Origin: Bagarius yarrelli
Taxonomy: Eukaryota > Chordata > Actinopteri > Siluriformes > Sisoridae
Direction: 5' to 3'
NCBI GenBank assembly: GCA_005784505.1
Contig: VCAZ01000075.1
Location: forward strand, 216,501 to 280,500
Length of the DNA: 64,000 nt
The notes under the pieces were generated by a model, which searched no databases, was not told where the DNA came from, and was given only the letters and a program-made list of their open reading frames with translations. The position numbers and the translations under genes are program-made. How positions within the stretch are numbered: position 1 is the first letter of the stretch; each line of letters opens with the position of its first letter. Shown piece by piece: positions 1-10,924 of the stretch.

Positions 1-170
1 TAGGCCAAATATTTGCGATCATATGATTTATTTATTAACTATAACAGCCTCAACGGTGGTGATTGTTTCTGGCTTTTGCTTTAAGATTTTGTTTTCAATT
101 TTCTCATGAAACCTGGCTATGGTGATCACATGACTAAGTATCGTTTCCTCCTTCTGTTTCTTTTTTTCAG

Positions 171-3100
171 ATATTTTAATTACATCTTTGACAATGTAAA
201 GAAGCACCGGGCGAACCGAGATGTTGACCAAGAGTCGGATCTCCAGCTGACCGAACTTCAGGTGCAGATCACGTCCCCTGATTCGGAGTGTGATGGTTAT
301 CCCAGTCTAAAAACTGACGAATCCTGTGAGTTTGATTTTTCTTTGCTCTTCCGTATCCTTTTAAAAATCATTTTCCCCTGTTTTATGTTAAGGAAGTTGC
401 CTTTTCCTAAATCTGATACATTGAGCTGCAATAATCCACTTTTGCTAATCCACAGATTGACTTGTCCATAATCCGGTCCATGACGTCTGCTTTAAGAGCT
501 TTGCTGCTTGGTGCTACTTTAAAAATCAAGCCATGAAAAGAAACGTTTAGTATAATATTGATCGAAAGTGTTCATTAAAAAACTGTTTGAGTTTTGTGTA
601 ATAGGTTTCGGACAGTGTCACTTAACAGTGTGATATAAATGCTACTATTTAGTACTAACACTTTACTCAAGAGGAATTTATTAAACTATAAGGAAACATC
701 GTGTGTGAGGAAAAGTGGTGTAAAAATCACTAAACGCATCAGATCGTCGTTCTTGTCTGTTGGTTTGATCTTCTGCATGAGCACGTAATTGCAGTCCTGC
801 ACCACAGCTGGTTAAATCGTGCTATTGCAGGCACTTGCATTGGATCATATAAAAAAAAATGTCAATTTGCTTTCGTCAGCGATGTCAACAATTTCGACAT
901 AACGTTTCAGCCCTGCAGGAATCATTTTGAATTGTATGGTAAATTTACTGCATAAACTGTTAAAAAAAAAAAAGTGTGATAACTGATGGTGTTTTCTGTG
1001 AGAAAATGTTTTTGTAAGGAGTCTCCCGTATCTAAGCTGCTCCTTTTTATATTCTAGACTGGTAAAGGAACAAACGTTTATAGCTTGGTTAGTATTATGT
1101 TCTTCAGGTCGCTAAAGATTGATAGATGGTGCTGGTTAATGTTTTTAATGTTTAGATCGGCTGTCAGTGGACCAACCCACAGCTGTGCTAAAGGCCTCAA
1201 ACGTATGGGGAGCATTGAGAGGTGAGCTCATCTCAGTCCCCTGGACTTTCCTCTGGATATTTGTCCAAGTCTGTTGTAATGTTAGTCAGGTTTCAGGGGT
1301 CCCCCAAACTTTTTTTTTTTCTGTCAGGGTCACACAATGTTTCCTTTTAAACAGAAAACTGCATGTTCCATAGTGACTCCCCTTATTAATGATGCCTCCT
1401 AATGTTTAATGATGCCTCCTAATGTTAAATGAGCTTATTTTGTTCTGATCGTACAGACAAATGAGCATTACCTTTCAGGAGATTTGGAGAATATTTAATA
1501 AAGATGACAGGATGAGACACTGCACAAAAAAAATAACCTTTTCTCAATCCTAACCATTATTTTGTTGTCTCTGAATTTTTTTTGCCGGATGGCGTTTGGT
1601 AGCATTCTGTTGGTGGGAAATAAAACTAATACAAATAGGATAGGAGTAAAACATAGATTTAAAAACAATTATCATGTAAAAAAAAAAAAAAAAAAAAAAA
1701 GTATCATGCCCTCGTTAAGCTGCTGGTTAGCAGGGCAGTGGGAAAATGGAGAGGTTTTATAAGGCTAAGTTTGAGAACTTTAACAAGGCAGGTGTCCTGA
1801 TGAAACTAGAACTTCCTGGTTAAAACGTGTACTTTACAGGGTTATAGATGATAAATTATTTATAATCGTTTTGTCTGATGTTAGATGAGGGGTTTTTTTT
1901 TTTACACTGGTATATTTTTTTAACACTCATTTTATTTATGACCTTTTTTGTGAAATATATATGTTTTTAAGGACTCGAGACCTTCAGCCAGCTGGTGTAT
2001 GAAGATAATAATGGAGCTGTAAGTGCGTTTAGATTTATACTTGATCCTAGTATTGATTTTGACGACGATTAACAGCACACGACTGTCCGGGTTTGATCTT
2101 TTCTAACCAGGTTACGATCAATAAGACCGACGTGTCCGACTTCCCTCGCTTTGCCTATCGAGGCATCCTGCTGGACACGTCTCGCCACTTCCTTCCGCTC
2201 AAAGTCATTTTGGCGAATTTGGTAAGATAAAACCTCAGTCAAGTGTGTAAATTGTGTATAGTTAGAAATGATGATAAAGTAGTGCAAAGACTTCTCATTA
2301 TGTGTCTTTGCACATTCCATAACTATCCTTACACTTCTGTATATTCCATCCATATTTACTCTGTATTTGCTGTATTGTACAAATACTGTATATATATTTT
2401 TATATTTATAAAGATACCATATATACACACTAATGCACCTTCTGTACGTTAATCACTCTCACCTCTTTAACTATCAACCTCATACCCTCAACCTCATAAT
2501 AGCATATTACACTGCTATTTATTATAAATAGGCCAGACGTCTGGTTAGATGCTAACTCCATTTCGTTGGCTCTGTACATGTACCTTGAACAATAACAATA
2601 AAGTTGAATCTAATCTACTCTAGAAATCCAACCCATTATTATGACTTGTTTACAATCAGTGCAGGAAGAAGAAGATTCAGCTAAGAGAAATTGGCAGTAA
2701 ATAGGCGGAAATCAAAACTAAAAAAAAGAAAGAAAAAGGAATTTGTAGCTGTGCAAGACAGTGGAGGATAATATAAAAATGATATTAAATATACTGTTAT
2801 AGGTGGAGTCTACTAGGAGGAAGTGGTGATACTGGTTGTGTATCTATAAAAATCACATGATTACCGCTACAGCCCTCATGACTATACGAAAAATGTAGGT
2901 CAGTTTTATTATAAATAAATCTGACAAGTTTAATTGAACCAATGGAAGATTTTGGGATTGGTTTCATTTTGCAGAGCGAGTGTTGTTGCTTGTGAGGTTC
3001 GTTCGGTGAGAAAAACCCTCACAAATGTCCAGACCTAGAAAAGTTTTGGCAAAATGAAATAAACCCTAGTTTTGGAAGCGTCATGGAAATTTGTTCCGCA

Positions 3101-6100
3101 AATCATAAGTGTATGTTTAAATATATTTTAATTGGTATCCACTGTTTATTTTGCACTGTAAACTACAAAGCTAGTCATTTTTTTGTAGTTAAGATGTGCT
3201 GTGGTCAGATTAAACGTGTGTGTGTAGACAGTTAGGTCATGAATGTTTACCTGGACGTCTTGAAATTGTATTGATGCTGTCAGGACAACAGCTAGTGTCG
3301 CTATGTTTTTATATAAACTGCAAAATGACCCGAGATGATGAGAGTCCGGATCTGATCGATTCTACGCTTAAACAAAATTGGCCATTTTATGAAAATAATA
3401 CACAATTATTATCCATATATGCCCTTTGTGGGGGTTTTTTTGACAGGAAAGGTTGCCAGATTGCTTAGAATCAGATTGCTGGATAAACCATTTAAGAGAA
3501 TATCTGCTTTTATTTCCAGTTTCCAAAATTTTACAGTTCTCTTTAATGCAGATTCGAGTGTGCTCGTCTTTTTTGTTCCATTTTTTTCCTTTAAAGGAAG
3601 CCATGGCGATCAACAAGTTTAACGTTTTCCACTGGCACATCGTGGACGATCACTCCTTCCCTTTCTTCAGTCGGACTTTCCCTGATCTCAGTCAACGCGT
3701 GAGTCTTTCCAAAAAAAAAAATTCACATGGATTCTGATTTTTTCAGATCGGTTTCACTTCTCTTTCAAATCTGGAAATAAATCTGATATGAATCAGATGT
3801 ATGCATTAGTACCTGCCATGTAAGCAGACAGTTTATTCACCCCAATTTTCACTCGTCAATGTGAGTCGAATGTCACTGAATAAGAGACAGCAGTGCACAT
3901 AAACTCAAGTAGACGCTAACAGCGATATACAAGTATAGCGATCAGTGCTGCAACAAGACTTAAAACTAAATACTGAATAATCATTACCTTTTAACTTTCT
4001 TTTCTGGTCAGTACGTCTGCATTCGATTGTTGTCCTGTGTGTCAGTTGTAATAGATGATGTAATCAAGTTGTCCAAAAAATAGTCACGAAATCAGAATTA
4101 GGCATGAAGAACTAAAGTGTAAATGCAGCGTAATTAATAGCCTGATCAAAAGATTTCTCGCTTATTGCATCACTGCAAATGTGAAAGTGCAATACACAGA
4201 GAGTGAAACAGAGACACACGGCAAATGTTTAAAGGAATTAAATTCCCGTTTGCATTGCTTCCTACTTTTGTTAGTATGTTGCGGTAGTGCATGATTATCA
4301 GCCCGTTGTTTTTTTCTCTTATATCAATAAAAGCTAACCTGTCAAAGATTTCATTAGCATTGCTACAAAAATTGGTTATAAATATTAATAATACTGAGAA
4401 TAAAATACTATTTTCGGCACCTAAAAGGCTTCCAGGGGTCATGTAAGCAAAATTCATAGATAGTTTTACTTCAGAAAACACAGCAACGTATAAGCATAAC
4501 ACTTAGACTGTTATTTCATTAGCTATTTAATTACTCTAAAGAAAATCAGGGTTATGAGTTGTAGCCTGTTTGCTTTTACCAATTGATTCATTTTGATTCA
4601 CTTGCATGAATTGTGATTCATTAGGATAAAATTTAATTGGTTTCCCCCCTTTTTGTATACTTAACTGGAATTGGTCCTCCTCTTTTTGGCTGCTGTTCTG
4701 GAAGTAGCGGGTAGGTGAAAACGGACAATAGAACAAAGTTAGTTTTTTTTTTTGTTTTTTTAATAACTGTAGACCCAATAGCCCCTCTGGTCTGGTGTTC
4801 AGTAAATCGCTCTTGTTTCTGTAGCCTAGTTATGTTTTGATATCCTAGTTAAAAAATATGATGGTGTGTAACATTTTGTACATTTATGTTCTGTCTTACC
4901 AAAGGGAGCCTATCACCCGTACACACACGTGTACACACCCGCTGATGTGAAAATGGTGATCGAGTTCGCTCGTTTGCGGGGCATTCGAGTCATTGCCGAG
5001 TTCGACACTCCGGGCCACACCCAGTCCTGGGGAAAAGGTTAGTGAGAAGTCATGTGACCACATGGTACTGTGTGGAGGAAAAATGTGGAAGTGTTAAAAA
5101 TTTGGTCACGATTTAGTTTTTAAATAATGCTCCACTCAAGTGGTCATGACGTGCAATTGCAAATGCGGCTTTCGATATAATGAGGAATTTCGAAGACCCG
5201 TTTGAGTTATTTCCTGTCTGTGTAACGCACGCTATCCAAGCGAAAGGGATAATGACGGATCTTCAATTTTGCACAGGTCAGGCGAATCTCTTGACCCCAT
5301 GCTACTCGGGCAGCACTCCTTCAGGTACCTTCGGTCCCGTAAACCCCATCCTAAACTCCACATATGACTTCATGACCAGCTTCTTCAAAGAAATCAGCGA
5401 GGTGTTCCCCGATGCCTACATTCACCTCGGGGGAGACGAGGTGGATTTCTCTTGCTGGTAAGAGGTTTTCGCCCTTTCCTTTTACTTTAACACGAAATAT
5501 AACAATAAAAGAAGTGTGTTCTATTTGGGAAGGGGCATCAAAAGTCAATTTCCAGAAGTTATACAAACTTGGGCATGTCCAGAAAATTTGAAAAAGACTT
5601 GCTGCAGCCTGTCAGTCACAAATCGGGCCTATCTTAAATTTAGACCTCCAAAGCACCCTCAAATATCTAAAGAAATGGGCCCTAGGAGTCCTACATTTGG
5701 GCCAGTGGTAGTGTAGTGTTTAAGGTGTTGAACGGCTAATTGGAAGATCCGGGTTTGATTCCCAGCACTACCAAGTTACCACTGCTGGGTCCCTGGGCAA
5801 GGCCCTTAATCCCCAAAGTATCATCTATTGAAAGATCTTGTGATGCATAGATTTCACTCTCAACTCAAATATCAACGATTTTGTGTAGTGTTAAAGGAGT
5901 AAACGTCAAATTGTCCGTTTTGTTTTTTTCCATTAGGAAGTCAAACCCTGACATTCAGAAATTTATGGTGGAGCAGGGCTTCGGTCAGGACTACAGCAAA
6001 CTGGAATCCTACTATATTCAAAGGTAGACCTCATCCATATTAAAGTTCAGCTCGTAAAGCTTCTGAACCAACAACGTTAACGTGTGATCTAAATCTAACT

Positions 6101-9100
6101 CCAGGCTGCTCGATATCGTAAAAGCCACCAATAAGGGCTACCTGGTTTGGCAGGAGGTCTTTGACAACGGTGTCAAGGTAAAAAAAAATGGCTTTTTTTT
6201 CCTATTGACTTCTATGTAATCAATATCAAAATGCTAAGCTTGTTGCCGTCACTCCAAGCAAAATCACTGGATGATTTTTAAATGAGCAAAAGATTGACAT
6301 GACATTATCACACCCGGGGGTTAAATTCCGGGGGGAATTAATTCTATTCTATGTAGGATTTTTTTGGGAGCATATGGTTCATATATGGTTCACCATATGG
6401 TAATTCTACTATACTCTAGCCCAGTGTGGAGGGGGGCTCCCGAACCCAGTGGCTCCCCGACCCCAGCCATTTCTGGAGGGTGGGAGGGATGGGGCTTGGG
6501 AGCTGGTCTGAGAGGAGGGGTGAGGTTTGGGAGCTGGTCTATGAGGAGGGGCACGAAATACCTCAGCCAGGGTTAGCCAAGGGTTTTGAGGGGCAAGAAA
6601 TACCTCAGCCAAGGGTTTGTATCAACCAAAGCCAAGGGTAAAAAATTAATTTGACTAGCATTTCGCAAAAACAACAACTTCTCAAATGGTTTGTATGAAA
6701 GCCAAAACTTTAACTTGCTAAAAAATATTTTCCAACGAGGAGCAAAAAACAACAACTTCTCCTGGTTTGTATGCGAAGCAGTTATACTAAGGGTTGGTAT
6801 TTTATTTAAAATGGCGAAAAACAATTTAAAGTCCATCATTTAAAATGGCTGAAATATTTCCAAAGATTCATGGAAATAAACCATGAAATGCCATGCGAGT
6901 GTCAATCATTTACAACTTTTGAAAAAAATTGAGGAAAAAAATATCAGGAGATAATTTTACTTTTTAGTGTGCGCTTCTGAGCGGTTTTTGTTAGCTGCAT
7001 TGCTTTTTACTTCTGTTGTGCGCTTCTGAGTTTGTTAGCCCCTTTTCCTGCCTTGCATCTGCACCCCTTCCCCTGCACTCGCATCTGCATTTGTGCTTGT
7101 CTTGCTCTCCTATTGATGCTTAAGCACCCCCCCCCCCCCCCCCAAAAAAGATGCCTTGTGTTGTTGATTTAACACCCCCCCCCGAGCACCCCCCCCCCCC
7201 CCCCCCCCCCCAAAAAAAGTAGCCGTGTGTTGTTTGATGAGCTCTGCAATTAGTTGTGTGCTCGTTGCAGCTGAAAGCTGACACAGTGGTGGAAGTTTGG
7301 ATGAACAACAAGGTGGACCAGGAGCTACAGAATGTGACCAAGGCAGGTTTCAGCACCATTCTTTCTGCCCCCTGGTACCTGGACTACATAAGTTATGGAC
7401 AGGATTGGCAGAAGTACTACAAGGTCGAGCCTCTCAGTTTTGATGGTTGGTCTCCGTGAACTTTTCTGTATCTAGATATTTATTAGTCAGTAGTTGTGCT
7501 GTGGCAGATTTAATTTGGGCAAGTGTGCTAAGATCCATTAGTCATGTCTAGTAGATTAGATGCTTCATTTCCAGGTCTCAGGTTTAGCGCTTCCGTTACA
7601 AATAAGTAATTCTGCTTTATCTCTTTATTTTCTTAGTTTGTTCGGCTGTTGAGTTTTTACATTTACAGCTTTTGGCAGAAGCTGTTGCTCAGAGAGACGT
7701 ACAAAAGTGCTTTGACTCGCATCATTAAACAGCTAAATACTGGTACATTTAGATCACAAATGTGTAGCAAGTCTCTGCTGTTCTGACATTAATGGGAGGT
7801 TCATTTCACCATCTTGGTGCCAGAACAGATAAATGTTTTGAGGTAGACTTACCCTGTGTCCTAGGGGATTGTGTGACAAGTCGAGTAGTACTTGTTTAAC
7901 TGAGTGAGGGTGATGCTATGCGAGGAGTGATGAGTGTTTGGAGGTGGAAGGATGTTACACGGTTTTTGGCTTCATAGGCAGGTATCAGTGTTTTTGAATT
8001 GGCTGCGTGCAGCTGGGAGCCAGTGGAGGGAGATGTGTAAAAACTTTGGTAGGTTGAAAACATGTGCAGCTGCATTCTGAATCATCTGCGAAGGATGAAT
8101 TGCACTCCGAGGTAAATACCTGCCAGGAAAGACTTGCAGAAATTATGAAAAACTGAACAACCGAGTTGCCTGAGTAGATAAGACTGGTCAAATCCTCCTG
8201 ATGCTAGGGAGGATAAAACCTGCAGGCTCATGTCAAGTTACAGTAAAGAAAAACTACTAATGCACACCTGGCTTTAAAAAACCGAAGGCCAAATATTTTG
8301 GATGATGGTCCAGCGAAATGGGAAACCAAATCTCGAAACTGAGATGCTGTGGGTTTTTTCCACCCTATTTTTTGGGGGTGGGGGGTCTGGGGAGAGAGAG
8401 AGACTGGGACAGAAAAGGTTTGACAATCCGCTCTTCACAAACGCAATTTACAGATGGAGTGTCAAATGTTTCAAGTCTGACTGTAAATGTGCAAATCGCC
8501 CTGTGTTTAAGCTTGTGTAGTTTTGAGACTTTTCTGGCCGCATGCTTCTTCCACTTAGGTCACTCGTACTCTTTAGCCAATCAGATGCACGCTCGCCGTT
8601 CAACAATCATAATCCGCCAAAAGCTCTGGACTTATGGAGCTCAACTTTGCATGACTTTTGCATGTGAATATACATACATAATAATAACATGATGCACAAA
8701 ATGGCACCATGCTTAATGCTTAAAAATGTTGTTATTATTATGACTAATCTCTCTCCACGTCTTTTGCATTTCTCGGGGAAATTCGAAGGGTTTTCTTATA
8801 GGACGTAATGGCGCTATACATCAAAATGCCCTTTATCCCACGTTAAAAATGTGTGTAGTCCAAACATCACCCCAGTGCTTTTGCTTGGACCAAGAAGTTA
8901 CATGTTGTTAAGCAAAAGCGACTGTCTGTGTGTGTTTCTGCGTAGCTGAATGCAGACACACAGGTCCACGTGTGGAAGGAGAATCCAGACTACAAACATG
9001 AGATGGCCAAGATAACCGCCGCTGGGTTTCACACCCTACTCTCTACTCCCTGGTACCTAAACCGCATCAGCTATGGCCAAGACTGGCAGGGTGTTTACAA

Positions 9101-10619
9101 GGCTGATCCTCAAAGTTTCAATGGTGTGTGTGTGTGGAAAGAGAAAAAGGACGGGGTGATTTCTCACCCCACCGGATGATTGGAAAACTTGTTTTATTTA
9201 GTCATTTCATATAAAAGAAAGATGATTGTTGTTACCATGTCATAAACGGGAGGCCTGTTAAATGAAGCAAATTAGATGTCGTGTTACTTTTTGTCCTGAA
9301 TATTGTTTTTAAATATATATACACGATCTCCTTTCTGATTCTTCAGGTACAGCAGAGCAGAAGAAGCTTGTTATCGGTGGAGAGGCGTGTCTCTGGGGGG
9401 AGTATGTGGACGCCACCAATCTCACTCCACGTCTATGGTAGGACCGGTTTATAAAAAAAAATTAACAAAGAAAATGATTAACTACACTGTGGATCAATGA
9501 AATGCGCGCCTCTGGGCATCAAGTCCTATTTATCGGAATTAACTTGCTGCGGTGGCTGTTGATGCGCCACAGAGGTCACTTTAGAGTAGGCTTAAACTTG
9601 TCCTTGTTTAAGCTTACGAGTAACACCATATCGCATTTTGTCTACTGATACCCCAGTAGAACCTCAGGGTTAACAACATCAAGCACGGATATCCTACAAC
9701 TGATGTATGTTCATTGCTCATAGGCCACGGGCCAGCGCCGTAGCTGAAAGGTTGTGGAGCGATGAAAGCGTGAAAGATGTCGAAAGCGCCTACACACGGC
9801 TGGTCAAACATCGCTGTCGCATGCTCAGGTAAGTCTCATACCAGAGGAGGTAAAGTAATTAAAGATATAAAACAATTTTGTTTTTATGTAATATTTTTAC
9901 CAGGTGAATTTATAAGCATATTTATATGGGTGAGAAAAATGTAAATCAAAGAATTGAGCCATGGTGACCTGCGGTGTAGCTGCCCAGTCTTACATCATTT
10001 TAAAGATTTTATTTCATTTTCCATTTTAGTCCTTGCATTTTTGAGGCTCCAATCATTTATGCATTCAATTTTTTAAAACCAAGTCCCAAGAACTGCACAC
10101 TGGGGTCTTCTCAAAAGGCTTGTGCTTGTTTCTGTAAAACCCCAGCGTGACCTGTGTCAGGTGGAGATGGGTCATTCCTGGGCATTTTTCTGTAGATAAA
10201 GGTTAGAATTATTTGTTAGAACCCTAAAGACTATTTTATTATTCAAGAACCGCATGCAAAAAAGGGCTGTCTACAGAATAGAACCAGTGAGTCACTCAAC
10301 CTACTGAGCCCACGAGCACTCCTGGCTTTGCGCTTTTGATCATTCGGGTTCTAAAACTTTTTTTTTTTAGAAATAGAAATGTCCTGTTATGTTCAGCAGA
10401 AAAGCAAAGGCAGCTTAAAATACTAGAGGTTAGAGTTAAATACGAGTCATATGCGCTATAGGCAATGAAACACAGAATCCTATGTGCTGAATGTTATTAT
10501 AACTAATGCCCTTTTGCCCCCTTGTTGTAAGCTAAGTGTATTCTATCCCCTTCAGGAGAGGCATTCCTGCAGAGCCTCTGTTTGTGGGCTTTTGTCCTTA
10601 TGAATATGACGGCCTGTGA
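171..10619 (+). CDS. hexb: hexb, lysosomal beta-hexosaminidase subunit (GH20), exons 2-14; exon 1 off window
   Basis: Lysosomal glycoside hydrolase family 20 enzyme that removes terminal N-acetylhexosamine from glycolipids and glycans. Exons: 171-325, 1156-1221, 1972-2018, 2111-2221, 3597-3698, 4905-5037, 5277-5457, 5937-6023, 6105-6177, then alternative 7271-7445 or 8946-9123, then 9347-9437, 9724-9828, 10556-10619 (TGA). All junctions keep phase; this gives 462 codons plus stop, which fits the 556-aa human HEXB minus its exon 1, and the exon count matches the 14-exon human gene. Visible motifs: RGILLDTSRH (substrate Arg), HWHIVDDHSFP, EFDTPGH, the catalytic Asp-Glu pair in HLGGDEV (exon 8), VEVW and PWYLD (exon 11), and LWGEY (Trp and Glu of the pocket). 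Asn-Lys-Thr and Asn-Ser-Thr sequons match human HEXB glycosylation sites. The signal peptide would be in exon 1, so it is not visible. HEXA is the only close alternative; the Asp after PWYL and the position next to gfm2 favour HEXB. Confidence 0.96.
2330..2625 (+). mobile_element. non-LTR retrotransposon 3' end, copy 1
   Basis: Shares with 59800-60025 the run from 'tctgtac' through 'tggttagatgctaact', 'ttggctctgtacatgtacct' and 'acaataaagtt' to a taatc-type tail. A LINE-like 3' end is the best reading. Confidence 0.6.
5700..5830 (+). repeat. tRNA-derived SINE
   Basis: Starts gtggtagtgtagtgtttaag (tRNA-like A box region), then 'gggtttgattcccagcac' (B box region) and 'gggcaaggcccttaa'. Lies in a hexb intron; truncated before the usual tail. 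Confidence 0.75.
7120..7212 (+). promoter_or_regulatory. C-tracts just upstream of hexb exon 11A
   Basis: Runs of 17 C (7127-7143), about 10 C (7174-7183) and 24 C (7189-7212) end 58 bases before exon 11A. The first and third are followed by an A-run and a G. Such tracts in an intron are candidate binding sites for poly(C)-binding proteins or PTB-like splicing factors, so they may influence the choice of 11A against 11B. The regulatory role is inference; the tracts could be simple repeat expansion. Confidence 0.35.
7271..7445 (+). CDS. hexb: hexb alternative exon 11A (beta-type active-site exon)
   Basis: A 175-bp exon entered in phase 0 after CTCGTTGCAG and left in phase 1 at GATG|GTTGGT. 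It encodes about 58 residues from LKADTVVEVW to LSFDG. It holds the Trp that corresponds to human HEXB Trp424 and, in PWYLDYISYG, Tyr450 and Asp452 by alignment. The residue after Asp is Tyr, where human beta has Leu453. The ending KYYKVEPL is also HEXB-like. It carries an Asn-Val-Thr sequon (7331-7339). The donor is weak (+3 is T, +4 is G). It is interchangeable in frame with the copy at 8946-9123. Confidence 0.93.
7655..8260. repeat. degenerate dispersed fish repeat between hexb exons 11A and 11B
   Basis: Segments such as 'gcagctgcattctgaatcat' and 'tacctgccaggaaagacttg' resemble a common teleost interspersed repeat that I recognise only by its wording; the class is uncertain. It was probably inserted after the exon duplication. 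Confidence 0.4.
8946..9123 (+). CDS. hexb: hexb alternative exon 11B (alpha-type active-site exon)
   Basis: A 178-bp second copy of exon 11, 1.5 kb downstream of the first. It is entered in phase 0 after TTTCTGCGTAG and left in phase 1 at AATG|GTGTGT. It has no stop codons and encodes about 59 residues from LNADTQVHVW to PQSFNG, about 34 of 58 positions identical to 11A by hand alignment. The pocket segment reads PWYLNRISYG: Asn-Arg at the positions of human HEXA Asn423 and Arg424. The substrate Trp and Tyr are kept. The DPQ-F-NG ending recalls invertebrate hexosaminidases (from memory, not checked). It could be a decayed copy, but the intact frame, splice sites and conserved active-site residues argue that it is used. 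Confidence 0.85.
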
Positions 10620-10719
10620 GCTTCAAACGATGACGTTCTACAGTCCGTTAAATCCACAGGAAGTATTGCATGCACTTTTTTTTTAATTTACACGTTTTAA
10701 TTTACATGTGAATACATTT

Positions 10720-10759
10720 AATAAAAATGCAATTGTTTTATTTGTAATTATGTAATAAA
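10720..10759 (+). terminator. hexb: hexb polyadenylation signals
   Basis: Two AATAAA hexamers at 10720-10725 and 10754-10759, 100-140 bases after the hexb stop codon. Either could direct 3' end formation. Confidence 0.7.
10737..10742 (-). terminator. gfm2: gfm2 candidate polyadenylation signal
   Basis: AATAAA on the - strand, 183 bases past the gfm2 stop codon. It lies between the two hexb signals, so mature 3' ends of the convergent genes would overlap. Confidence 0.5.
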
Positions 10760-10924
10760 CTCTTGATAAGTGTCTTTTTTTAAAAATTTTTTTTATGTGC
10801 CGTACCTTTGACATCTATTAGAACAGGTAGATTCTGTTTAGGAAATGAAATAAATAAGCATGAAACTCACCTTGTAAAGAAAACACACCGCCAGCTGTGT
10901 AAAAATCACATTGCTAAAGGAATC

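Noticed and set aside
8946..9123. Reading the second hexb exon 11 as a dead pseudo-exon
   Set aside because: It has no stop, intact borders, correct phases and conserved active-site residues. Decay is possible but less likely.
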